DNA from: Sepioteuthis lessoniana
Taxonomy: Eukaryota; Mollusca; Cephalopoda; Myopsida; Loliginidae
Reading direction: 5' to 3'
Length of the DNA stretch: 64,000 nt
Assembly (NCBI GenBank): GCA_963585895.1
Contig: OY757921.1
Location: 83,685,439-83,749,438, forward strand
The position numbers and the translations under genes were made by a program. The notes below the pieces were generated by a model. It did not search any database. It was not told the origin of the DNA and was given only the letters and a program-made list of their open reading frames with translations. Below are positions 54,700 through 64,000 of the stretch, one piece after another (position 1 is the stretch's first letter; each line of letters begins with the position of its first letter).

Positions 54700-55110
54700 A
54701 CCAAGAGCAGAGGAAGGTATGCAACACTTCATTTCCGTGTGCAGACTATCGCTAGCGTGGGTTACTAGCGAAAATTCCACAAGCACTGGAATGCCGACAT
54801 CTTTTGACTCAATCTTCTTCGCTGGACCCCATCTTGTCTCCTACTGTCTCCGGAGTCCAGTGTTGACTGCCCCTGTCCGTGGTTCCACGCCAACTCTGTC
54901 CTCTGTTCCGCCTCTCTGCTCTCTCGTCGCCAACTGCCCTCGTCCGGGTCCCCCGTCAACTGCCTGCCAGCTCCTTTGTCCAGCCAACTCTCATTCGCGT
55001 CCTCTTACCACTTCCGGATACGGCGAGATTTCAGGTCCAAGAATCCTTTGTCTGGTTTCGCGCCAAAACAGACAAAGGAATCGTCTGCTTTGGCGGGCTA
55101 CCCATATAGT
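54700..55110. promoter_or_regulatory. GC-rich, CpG-containing segment with E2F-like palindrome
   Basis: This stretch is clearly richer in C and G than its neighbours. It contains 'cacttccgga' (ETS-like) and the palindrome described below. The 139-residue ORF is rich in Pro, Ser and Leu without a domain and looks like pyrimidine-rich noise. A promoter or CpG-island-like region is possible. Confidence 0.3.
55045..55078. promoter_or_regulatory. Palindrome framing an E2F-like site
   Basis: Perfect 10-base arms 'cctttgtctg' and 'cagacaaagg' flank 'tttcgcgccaaa' (55056-55067), which fits the E2F consensus. Confidence 0.55.
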
Positions 55111-55351
55111 GCTACAAATAGAGTTAATTATTTATTAACTGAATGGTACAGTCCAACAAGTATTATAAGTCTTGCGCTGTTAGTGTTACGTCCGAAGTTG
55201 GTCTACTACTGACCGAGATCTGTCAGAGCTCTCCGTCTGCTCCTGTCTCTTTTTCCTGCTTCTCCGTGCTTAAGAGACTTTTATACTTCCGCGATACCAG
55301 AAGTCATGTGGTACGAGCCACCATACACACTATATATATATATATATATAA

Positions 55352-55747
55352 ACTGTCAAATATATACTCTGTTGGTGGGGCTTAGATTACATTGACTGAA
55401 TCCCCTGCGGGAAGGTAAGACCCCTCCCGAAAAAGAACAATCAACAGCATCTGATGATGAAGCTGCAATTCTAAGCTTTTTGGAGAGTGTAGAGTACTCC
55501 TTCGGTGCCATCACCTACAATTCCATTCTCTTCCAGAATGGTGCTACTTGCTGGGGTCCCATCTCTGGTTAAAATAGATCTGTTCAAAAATGATTCCTAT
55601 TCGATAGGACCGTGAACAAAAGATAAAACGTCTAAAGAAACAACTACACAAAAACTGTAAATATGAATTTACAATAAATGCGATTCCCTAAACTCTAGAT
55701 ATAGATAACCCTGTACAGGTTGACATGCCGTTAAAACCAGTCTATAA
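55352..55747 (+). repeat. D2 element, complete
   Basis: It runs from 'actgtcaaatatatactctg' through '5' module 'ttgactgaatcccctgcggg', 'aagaaacaactacaca' and 'cgattccctaaactct' to the tail 'accctgtacaggttgacatg' and 'ccgttaaaac'. Confidence 0.83.
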
Positions 55748-55871
55748 AATTGCTGAGATTTATATATGAATTAATAAATGTAATGGATGAAGGTGTAAAT
55801 GAATCAATAAAAATCTGTTCAACAAATTAAGAGAACAGTTTGCTGAAAAACAAAGATCTTTTCTTATCATA

Positions 55872-56163
55872 TCATATTTACCAACCCCTTCGCTCGGGCA
55901 GGATGTGACACAAGGTCAATTTTTAAGCGGAGTTTGAATTTAGAGTTTTCCTTCTCCTAGACTAGTTCACCAAAGCTGAAGAGCCTAGTCTGCCCTACTA
56001 TTTACCCATAGCTGGAGGGAGAATAATTGGATTCATACCATTCATACCTTTCATACCAAGGGTATTAGTGCTATGTGAAATACAATCAGTCTCGTCCAGG
56101 ATTTGAACTCGTGTCGCTGTGTCCATTTCCTACGACGGTAACCATTACACCACGGGCACCTCC
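55872..56163 (-). repeat. SINE B, full length
   Basis: 3' end 'accaaccccttcgctcggg' at left; a short local duplication of 'cattcatacc'; head complement 'accattacaccacgggcacc' at right. Confidence 0.92.
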
Positions 56164-56811
56164 TTGAAATCTTTTCTTATAAGCAAAGATAATGATAGCC
56201 GGAGCGTACATATCTTTTAAAATAGAGATCGTTAAGATACCTGCCATGATGTATAGCAGTAATTTTTAGCTTTAAATGAATGTAGATAAACTAAGAGAAG
56301 AAAGTTAATGCGATTATGCAAGTCTGTAAGCTAAATAAATCAGGTAGGGGGAGATATATTATTTTTGCAGGATTAGAATCAGGTTTATGTTATAATTAAT
56401 ATATACAGTAGATAAACGGTGTTGAATTTAAATGGATTCTTGAAAGAAAAGAATGTAGGTTTTCACTCAAAAGAAATAAACCGAAAGAGAGTTGAGTAAG
56501 TATAAAATATTCTGTAATTACAGTTAGTTGAGTGAGCATAGACAAATCCATACTCACTGAAGAAACATTTATTTCTTCGCTTATTGATACAATTTAGGCC
56601 GGCTCGAAATTAGCTGAATAAGTTGATTTACCTAAGAATTTAATTGGCTCAAAAATTGTATTTTTAATGACATTAGAAGCAAAAGATTTTAAAAATTATT
56701 TTGGCTTTTGATCCTCCAAAATTTTCGCAGCAAGTCTATAGTGATGGGGATAACATTATAATATAATATTTTTATTATTATTGTTTTTTTTTTATTTAGG
56801 GTTTAAGTTGG
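56164..56811. other. No recognised feature
   Basis: AT-rich; no repeat or coding identity. Confidence 0.45.
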
Positions 56812-57270
56812 TTTTGTTGGTATTACGTTGGTTGCGTTGGTATTTCATTGGTAGCATTGGTAATTCGTTGGTAGCGTTGATATTTCGTTGGTTGTAATCC
56901 CCTCGCTAAATGCTGATGGAAAATAAAGGTAGTGGAGAAGAACGAAGACGTCGTTAGGTTTTTGTATCAAGGTTTTAATGGCTGCATGAAGTAAAGGGGT
57001 TTACACTAGTATGCTGCGAGGTCTCGTTGTAAGGAAAGAAGGTAGGAAGTTGTTAGAGTGTATCATCTCATTTGTTTTTACTAGGATCCCTTGGTCTAGA
57101 AGAATAGACCCGAGGGGTCCATAGAGTAGATGGCTCTTATCATAATGGTTGATGCTGCTACTGCCATTCAGGAACAGACGTTAAATATGGTTCGGGCTGA
57201 ATCGGACAAGTCGTTGGGTGAAAATGTTCGGCGACTCTAACGGTCAAATTATATTACGCGCCAAACATAA
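56812..57270 (-). repeat. Dispersed repeat R1, internally deleted copy
   Basis: The reverse complement aligns with 981-1690 and lacks roughly 250 bases of its middle. The left end is an iterated GTTGGTA-type tract ('gtagcgttgatatttcgttgg'). Confidence 0.75.
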
Positions 57271-57577
57271 ATTCAAGTTTCATTCTGCTACAAGTCAAAT
57301 ATCGTTGTCTGCGAAATATCTGAAAATTTAAAAGCAGCGCTCATGCGCTGGTTGGTTTATAGATGCAGAACTTTTTAGAATGGGAATTAGTTGAGGTCCC
57401 ATAAACTGTTTGGCTTGGAAAGTCAGTAAACACCCGGTAAACAGTCAGTGTAGCTTGGAAATATGGTTTAGCAGTAGGAACAGTTCGTAACAATATGATA
57501 TTATCCGCATCATTTTAAAAGTGAGCTCTAATATTAGTTTCGGTTCTTGAAAGGTTGAGCTAACAAAAGAGTTCACT

Positions 57578-57770
57578 TAGTTTGCTTTCTTTGTTTAAAG
57601 GCATATCAACTGCCATGGGTTATTTAATGCCAAAGCCATCCTAGTTGATGAATGGCAGCTTTACTATTTTTCCCAAGGGTATCTGTTCGAAAATGAACGT
57701 AATAGTGCGGCTGGAGTTTGAATTAGCTTACTATATCGAAGTGCAGCACGTTATTCATTGGGCCATATTG
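57578..57770 (-). repeat. SINE A, diverged
   Basis: Tail complement 'aggcatatcaactgccatgg' at left, body 'cccaagggtatctgttcg', and a mutated head ending near 'cattgggccat' at right. Confidence 0.8.
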
Positions 57771-58019
57771 ACTCCCCCACCAACAAAAAATAAAATAAAA
57801 ATATCTATATAATTTTTATAATGTTTCGAAACACAAAATTTATGTAGTATTCACAGCCAACACAACAACATGTTCGTACGAAAATGTAACAAACCCTGGC
57901 CTAAAATAAGTTCACAATAGATAAAACAAATTATAAACACACATTTTATTGGCTATTTTTCTGTAACAATGTAAAACGGAAGTATTTGTTATACATTAGT
58001 CAGTTTGAACCATAGGTAT

Positions 58020-58085
58020 AACTTACTTCCGGTCGTGCCCGTCCTGAATATGGCGACTTACGTCGCGGCAAAAGAAAAAAGTAAT
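58020..58085 (+). promoter_or_regulatory. Cluster of promoter-type motifs
   Basis: Within 60 bases lie an ETS-like 'acttccgg', a YY1-like 'atatggcgac' and a CRE-like 'ttacgtcg', all with CpG. No TATA box and no clear downstream ORF. Confidence 0.3.
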
Positions 58086-59357
58086 ATTCAGCTCTCGTGT
58101 ATAATATGAACTCCTGCTTTTATAACAACGCAGTGTCACGTGGTGTCCCACTGAGACGATAGAAATAAGATTACTACTATTCTCGTGTTCGAATTAACAG
58201 TAGCAAGCCGTCAAAGAATGACCGTTAAGAAAGAATGTGGGTCACAGTGGAGACCAACAGATGTTGGTACTTGGTGACCTGACTCGGGTCGCCTGACACG
58301 GGAAGGAAGAAGGTAGAAGCCAAACGATTGGCTTGGACCCTAAAACGGAAGTGGCACCTTCTTCCCGTCAGCGAAAAAAGGAAGAGAGAAAGTTAGTTGT
58401 TGGACAGGGTTCGTGGCGGACGGAACTAAAGCCAAGAACTCCGGGTAAAAGAAGAGCCCATAAAAGAAGAAAGATTCTCCACAGGAATCCATCTAAATAA
58501 GATAAGTAACTTTGGGACTGTTTCTCCTTATACCCAATTTTATATACCCCCTCTCTCTCTCAATTTGAAGAAAGAAGAAAGAAAAGAAAAGAAGAAGGAC
58601 ATTTATGTTCATGGACTATTCATTTATGATATATTTGACACGTTGAAGGTGTATATCTATGTGTAGTAAAAGATTGATATATTTTAATGTTCCCACGTGC
58701 TTGAAATTGTTATTTGCTGCGTCTGTTACGAATTTGTTATGTCATGTTTCTTTTTCAGCTTCTATTCGTCTTATGATATGCTCGCTTAAAATTGTCCTAT
58801 AAATTCCTTTAAAATATCACACGGGAAACCGGAATTGCCGACTACTATAATTAATATTATTACGTCTAAACCTAGAGGTCCATATCTTCCATTGTTCTAA
58901 GAGAGGAAGACTAGTGGCCTTGGTGGGTGTGTGTATAGTGTGAAATTTGGAACCCCTTGCCAGCGGCGGTGGGTCTAGTCATAAATTAATCCCCCACATA
59001 ATATGCCAGTTCTTATGTGCTCGAGAAAAAAACTTTGAACGAGGACTTATTCTCCAAGGGATCAAGTGCCAACCTGCCCCGTCTTTACACGTGCGAAAAT
59101 AAAGTCCCGTTTTGGGATTTTAAAGAATTTGCCGTCACAGCAGTGTAAACTAGACCCCTTCCCAGAATTCCATACAAGCTAAACAACTCTTCCCACCATG
59201 CCCCACACAACAGGGGTACGAGGAAAATATACTGTGATGATGATATCAGCGAGAAACTGACAGTCACCATGAGCTTTTGACTATATCTACACTATCCTAA
59301 CTTGGATATATATGATCTATCACAGATATTGAGCACTCTTTATTTATAAGTGTTGCA

Positions 59358-59395
<38 letters not shown>
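58086..59395. other. No recognised gene
   Basis: It contains a small CT microsatellite (58550-58561) and, near the right edge, a TA microsatellite. No exon or repeat family is identified. Confidence 0.4.
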
Positions 59396-59398
<3 letters not shown>

Positions 59399-59640
59399 GA
59401 CATCGGCCTAATGATTAGAGAATTTGCCGATAGTCCGGAAGACCGGGGTTCAATCCCAAAGAGTCAAAAAATGCTACTTGATACTGCCTTGCTTAACACT
59501 CAGCAGTATAAGGTAAGGATCAAGGGTAAAGTCGAGCAATCCAGAGAAAGGAGTAATGCCCTCTCCTACACCTGGGTGTAGTAGCTATTGAGAAGGGGGC
59601 CTTCGAGTCACCTTCAACTAAGGTTACTAAATTTACTTAT
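59396..59640 (+). repeat. SINE C
   Basis: Head 'catcggcctaatgattagag', B-box 'ggggttcaatccc', end 'cttcaactaaggtta'. TA microsatellites lie on both sides. Confidence 0.92.
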
Positions 59641-59679
59641 ATATATATATATATATATAATCATATTGCACGGATTTCT

Positions 59680-60174
59680 CTGATATTAGGAAAGAAAGAA
59701 GAATGTAGAAAAAAGGAAGATTAAGCAGAATGAGTCACATCAAAAGAAAGAAAGCTGTACAAAAGGGAAGGAAGGAAAGAAAGAGAATGTAGAATGATAT
59801 CTAAATAACCAGGTTATGCCAAAACAGATGTATGTGGACATATGTGTGTTTGTATGTTTGTCTTGCTCTTCCCCTTTCTCTCTTTATTCACACATCTACT
59901 TATAAATTCATATCGCAAGATAGACAAAGTCAGCATAGCAGAAAGAGAAGATGAGAAATACAGTGAGGAAAGAAAGAAAATACATAAAAAAGAGAGAAAA
60001 AACTGAGAGAGGCAGACAAACAGAAAAAGTACTAGTAGAAAATTAAAAAAGAGTTTAAAAAAAAAAAGAAAAAAAGGAAGGAGGGGAGGAAGGAGGCCAA
60101 AGAAAGAGAGAAGAAGACAAAAAAGAAGTGAAAGAGAATGAAAGTCAGAGAAAAGGAGAGAAAAGAAGTCAAAT

Positions 60175-60207
<33 letters not shown>

Positions 60208-60480
60208 GAGGAAGGAGGTCAGAAGAAAGAAAGAAAGAAAGAAAGAGGACGGAGAAAAGGAGAGAAAGAGAATGAAAATCAGAGAGAGAGAGAGAGAGAG
60301 AGGAAGGAGGTCAGAAGAAAGAAAGAAAGAAAGAAAGAAGGAAACAGAGAAGACAGAGAAAAGGAGAGAAAGAGAATGAAGAGAGAGAGAGAGGTAGGAG
60401 TAGAGAGAAAGACAAGAAAATGAAAAATAGAGGAAGAAGAAAAGTGAGGACCCAGGGCATAGAAACCTTGAAAAAGGGGA
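59680..60480. repeat. Long polypurine (GA-rich) tract
   Basis: For most of this stretch the plus strand is A and G, with perfect (GA)n runs near 60174-60200 and 60278-60300 and repeated 'gaaagaaagaaagaaag'. The Arg/Glu/Lys ORF and its Ser/Phe/Leu antisense ORFs are translations of it. Confidence 0.95.
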
Positions 60481-60979
60481 AAGAAGGAAATTGGGTTAGA
60501 TGGGTAAAGAAAGTATTTGTGGGGTGTGGGTGGGGAGAGGAAGGCTGCAATTCTAATTGGCTGAAGAGCAGATGCATTTCGGTACAATTCATGAAATAGG
60601 AAAGAACAAACACCATCATCATTAACAACAACAACAACAACAGCTTCAGCAAAAGCAACAATAACAAAAATAAATATATAAAATTCAGTTGATGGTCCTG
60701 GCATTCACTTGTCAGATTCTGCAATTTTTGTCTTGGAAAAAATTCCTCGTTTGAATTGTTGTTTGTGTTCTAACTGGAACTAACAAGATTCTTGGGTTCT
60801 GCATTTATTTGGTTGATTATTGGGAATGGAGTTGAAGCTGTATCAAAAGTATGTTCGTCTTTTCACAGACCTTCTCCTGAAATCTTATTTCATGTGAGCA
60901 TGGGGCAGCTACATTGGGTGGAAGCAGAATATGGAATAATTTTTAAAAGGTTTTTTTATTTGTCTGATTAGTCCAATTT

Positions 60980-61708
60980 TTAATGGCCCAGTCAGCTGGG
61001 GCTGTAGAATACACTGACTGCATCTCTGCTAAGGGGTAAGAATCCCACAACGAGTGTCCGGGCTATATGACTGATGGTGAGGCTTCAGTAATGCTGGAAC
61101 TTTGGGCAATGCAGAATACCCGTTCATTGCCATCTCTCCCAGGTCCACTTTGGCCCGGAGTGGTAGCACCTGATAGGGTCCTATCTATGGGTCAAATAGA
61201 ACTAAACTGTGTCGTTATGCTAAAATGTACTGTTTGAAATTAACTGCTTTTGCATTTAACTGTGTGCAAACAAAAAACTAAACTGAATTGTCTGAAATAG
61301 AACTGTTTTGACATTCAATTGTGTGTAAACAAAAAACTGTCTATCTAAGCTCAACTGAATTGTTTGAAATAAAAATGTTTTCGCATTTAAGAGTATGTAA
61401 ATAGAAAAAATGTATTTGAACCAATGAATAACAGAGTGTAAACAAAAGACTTTACTTATGCTAAACTGAATTGTTAGAAATTAAGTGAAACCATTTAACT
61501 GTGTGCAAAAAACAAAACAAAACAAAACAAAAACAACAACAAAAACTAAAACAGAAAAAAAAGAAATAAGAAAACGAGCTCAGGCTTGTTTTAAAATGTT
61601 ATCTTCAAAATGTGTTTAGAAATCGTATATTTGATATATATATATATAAAGGATTTGGCATTAAATGACCTACAATGATCGATATGCCATAAAACCAAGC
61701 CAAACCAA
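60980..61708 (+). mobile_element. D element, complete and long
   Basis: 5' module 'cagtcagctggggctgtaga', about five middle units ('gaattgtttgaaataaaaat'), an A-rich stretch near 61508-61570, and tail 'aaggatttggcattaaatga'. Confidence 0.9.
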
Positions 61709-61829
61709 ACTAAATCCAATTTTTGAAAAAAAACCCCCAAAAACACAATAAATCTAAATTTTCATGATTAGCTCTATTATACAAGCACTTTTAAAAAAAT
61801 CAAAATTCAGCCCAAAATGAATGAGTAAG

Positions 61830-62290
61830 AAAAGAAACGACAAAGGATCTTTGACTTGTTTAACGCTGAAAGTAAGCCAAAGTTTCGTTATCTACTGTAT
61901 ACAAAGCAAAGATAATTTTTTTTTTACAGAAAAAGAGCTTTTTAAGGAAAGTGGGAGTTAAGGATTAAACAAAAAATTAAAAGAAGGCTAATAAAAAGGA
62001 GCCCACAACAGCAATAAGAAAATATGCTAATGAACTCAAAGTCCATGAGAAAATTGTAAGGACAGCAATTTCATAGGTTTTAAGCCCAGATCCTAATCCC
62101 TTTGATTACGCTATATAGGGCATTTTAGAAAATAAAACAAACACAACTTCCCATGCAAATATTGAGGAGGAATGGAATAAAATGTTTGAAGAATTTATTT
62201 TGAAGGCATGCAAATCGTTTTGAAGGTGTGTTGATACAATAATTAAAAAAAATGGTGGCCACATTGAGTAAATTTACTGTGTTGTGTCTA
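61830..62290 (+). pseudogene. Internally deleted mariner-like element
   Basis: N-terminal frames read 'KRQRIFDLFNAESKPK' and 'KYANELKVHEKIVRTAI' (the two HTH motifs). They are followed almost directly by C-terminal 'NPFDYAI' and 'EEEWNKMFEEFILKACKSF', then 'DTIIKKNGGHIE'. The central catalytic part between them is missing, and stops are present. Confidence 0.82.
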
Positions 62291-62399
62291 TCTTGTTTAT
62301 CTTATTTTTTCTTGTTTATCTTGTTTTTTTAAAATCAAATTTAATCTTGTTTTATAATAGTCATTTATTTTTTATACTTGAATATTCCTAATTTTTCTT

Positions 62400-62627
62400 C
62401 CACACCCTGTAGCTCGAATCCTGTTCTATCTAAGAATATGCTGACTTTATTTCTTGCCGAGGAGTCAAATTGCCCCACCAAAAAAAAAAAAAAAAAAAAA
62501 GCAAAAGAAAACCTAAATAAAATAAATGGTTTCCAGAGCATGACACTAAACTACATGTGATAGTGAGGCTCCAGTTCAGGAGATCTGGAGAGTGTGGAGT
62601 ACTTATTCATTGCCATTACTCTTGAGG
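62400..62627 (+). repeat. D-like 5' module with poly(A) insert
   Basis: 'gagcatgacactaaactaca' and 'gaggctccagttcaggagat' are D; an A20 tract lies at about 62480-62500. Confidence 0.65.
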
Positions 62628-62822
62628 TTGTAGTTTCAAAGAATAAGCACAGGTCAGAGTTGAGGTTCTAGATTCAAGGAATTAGCACAGGTCAGAGAGG
62701 AGGTTCTAGTTTCAAAGAATAAGTACAGGTCAGAGTTGAGGTTCTAGATTCAAGGAATTAGCACAGGTCAGGGATGAGGTTCTAGTTTCAAAGAATAAGT
62801 ACAAGTCAGAGATGAGGTTGAG
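62628..62822. repeat. Minisatellite, about five units of 39-40 bp
   Basis: Units have 'gaggttctagtttcaaagaa' plus 'taagtacaggtcagag' alternating with 'gaggttctagattcaaggaa' plus 'ttagcacaggtcag', a dimeric period of about 78. Confidence 0.93.
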
Positions 62823-62834
62823 TCAAACCAAAAG

Positions 62835-62990
62835 CTATAAAAATGGTACTTGATTCCTCCTTGCATTATAAGGTATAAATCAAGGGCACATAGAGCAATC
62901 CAGGGAAAGGAGTAGTGCTCTACTCTACTCATTGGTGTAGTAGCCATTTAAAAGAGAGCCTTCTGATCACCCTTAATTATGATTGGCTAA
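62835..62990 (+). repeat. SINE C body, decayed
   Basis: 'atggtacttgattcctcctt', 'gcaatccagggaaaggagta' and 'attggtgtagtagcc' match C. The head and about 20 bases are missing. Confidence 0.8.
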
Positions 62991-63033
62991 TATATATATA
63001 TATAGGAACGATAATTACTTAGTGAGTCAGGAA

Positions 63034-63075
63034 CTAACCTACTATAGTTTCGCCTAAACGGCTCCTCAGGGTACC
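63034..63075 (-). ncRNA. Candidate hammerhead ribozyme, minus strand
   Basis: The core CTGAGGA (63069-63063) fits CUGANGA. Stem II is GCC/GGC with loop GTTTA, then GAAA (63051-63048). Stem III is ACT/AGT (63048-63046 with 63043-63041), leaving a tight two-base loop. Predicted cleavage is after A63040. Stem I has three pairs (ACC with GGT). Confidence 0.6.
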
Positions 63076-63116
63076 TAATCCCGATGAGCTGCTTAGGCGA
63101 AACTATAGTAGGTTAG
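63075..63116 (+). ncRNA. Candidate hammerhead ribozyme, plus strand
   Basis: The core is CCGATGA (63081-63087), one change from CTGATGA at an invariant position. Stem II is GCT/GGC with loop GCTTA, followed by GAAA (63099-63102). Stem III is ACT/AGT. Stem I is six pairs, CTAATC (63075-63080) with GGTTAG (63111-63116), one a G-U wobble. The U-to-C core change would lower activity. Confidence 0.55.
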
Positions 63117-63381
63117 TTCCTGACTCAGTAAGTAATTATCGATACTATTTTGCTCTACTTAGTATTGAGCACTTTTTGCATTGTAGCTTAGCAGCCCTAA
63201 CGGTGTTTTTTTTTCTTTTGACCAACCAATTGCGTGTCTTTTGATTTTTTCAATTGGTATGACAAGGTTGGCCTTTTCTTTTTTTTCCAATATATATTTT
63301 TCCCCCTTGACAGTGATTCGTTGTATATTTTCATCTTCGAATCACTTGACTTTTTTTTTCTTACCATAAGGGATATTATTC

Positions 63382-63406
63382 AATATATATATATATATAT
63401 ATATAT
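63382..63406. repeat. (TA)n microsatellite
   Basis: TA run directly before 'gggagtgtttataaaggc', which could be the end of another TA-targeting transposon. Confidence 0.9.
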
Positions 63407-63945
63407 AGGGAGTGTTTATAAAGGCTGAAGCTATACTTATTAAGACTGAAATGTCCAAGGAATGAAATATCCATTTTCTTAGAATATCCTTCACTTATAA
63501 TCTTGAAATCAAAAAATAACCTTGAAATCAAAAAATGAATGAAACATGAATTTTCTCAAAAATTAGTTCCCTTTGCAATCAATAATTATTCCAGAGAGTT
63601 TTTTAATTGGCTGCAGCACTTCTGAAATTTATCTTAATTTGGGGTAAAACCGTGGTGTGAAATTTCTTTAATATCTTCCAAGTGTTCAGTTCACTTAGTC
63701 ATATCGAGTTAGGTCAGGTGTGAATCATGCATCAGTCTCTGAATATAGACAATCAATATGTGACAAGGTGTGCAAATTGTCTAGTGATTTGACTGGGCAT
63801 AGAAAAGTGCATGAGAATGTAACACTTATGGCAACTTACAATCAATTATTTATTTGTCACATATGTGAATGCTAGAACAGAGAAGTTGGTATGTTAAGGT
63901 GATCATTTTCTAACAAGAAGTAGCAGTCATCATCGAATGTGTGGA
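63407..63945. other. No secure feature
   Basis: A near-repeat of 'accttgaaatcaaaaaat' occurs near 63500. No family or exon recognised. Confidence 0.4.
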
Positions 63946-63947
63946 TG

Positions 63948-64000
63948 TGCCCGTGGTGTAATGGTTATTGTCGTAGGAAATGGACATGGTGACACGAGTT
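63948..64000 (+). repeat. SINE B head, cut by window end
   Basis: It starts 'tgcccgtggtgtaatggtta' and runs to 'gtgacacgagtt' at the last base. Confidence 0.92.

Larger units (their letters stand above)
63010..63140. repeat. Foldback with hammerhead cores on both strands
   Basis: 48-base arms (63010-63057 and 63093-63140) match at 47 of 48 positions and extend imperfectly toward the centre. A TA microsatellite abuts the left side. Confidence 0.92.

Noticed and set aside
54719..55138. 139-residue ORF in GC-rich sequence
   Set aside because: Its composition is dominated by Ser, Pro and Leu from C/T-rich DNA, and three overlapping frames are also open. No domain is recognised.
60128..60724. 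Overlapping ORFs of 83-141 residues on both strands
   Set aside because: They are translations of the GA-rich tract (Arg-Glu-Arg-Glu, or Ser-Leu-Phe on the other strand) with no domain.

Overview
This window looks like AT-rich, intergenic, non-coding DNA from an invertebrate animal. I found no intact host protein gene, rRNA gene or intact tRNA gene. The many tRNA-headed SINEs, RTE-type LINE ends with ATG/GAT-repeat tails, mariner remnants, solo LTRs and long TA, CA and TA-TG microsatellites would fit a mollusc, perhaps a cephalopod. That placement is inference from repeat style and would need a database search.

Almost every kilobase is repeat. I use these names throughout. A: tRNA-headed SINE (about 245 bp) starting near 'cctcgtggtgtaatggtt'. 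B: tRNA-headed SINE (about 290 bp) with head 'cgtggtgtaatggttatcg'. C: tRNA-headed SINE (about 250 bp) with head 'ggcctaatggttagagtg'. D: a composite non-autonomous element with a conserved 5' module, a middle of about 50-bp degenerate tandem units, and a 3' tail also found on A; D2 is a variant with another tail. E: an unclassified dispersed repeat of about 280 bp. F: LTRs, mostly solo, with TGTT...AACA ends and 4-bp target duplications. G: LTR-like repeats of about 480-510 bp. L: RTE-like LINE, always 5'-truncated. MLE: mariner-like transposase pieces. R1: a long repeat at both ends of the window in opposite orientation.

Layout: 0-9 kb has R1, A, D, E and two L copies plus a possible promoter and first exon near 5.1-5.4 kb. 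9-15 kb has G, a solo F LTR inside D sequence, and an inverted pair of promoter-like modules each followed by a tiny related ORF. 15-23 kb is nested SINE, D, MLE and a tRNA-half-like satellite. 23-39 kb holds four more solo LTRs, many SINEs, and a foldback at 27.0 kb whose arms each encode a hammerhead-ribozyme core. 39-50 kb has L copies (two with target duplications, one with a snapped-back 5' end), a tandem array of D tails, and a D element with a minisatellite of about 19 units of 49 bp. 50-64 kb has further foldbacks in TA microsatellites, a palindrome around an E2F-like site, a polypurine tract, an internally deleted mariner, and a second hammerhead-bearing foldback at 63.0 kb.

No gene network can be described. 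The relationships visible here are parasitic: A and D probably share a mobilising LINE because they share a 3' tail, and the insertion order can be read from nested copies. The most promising candidate system is the set of TA-flanked foldbacks with hammerhead-like cores, which resemble Penelope-like or retrozyme non-autonomous elements.
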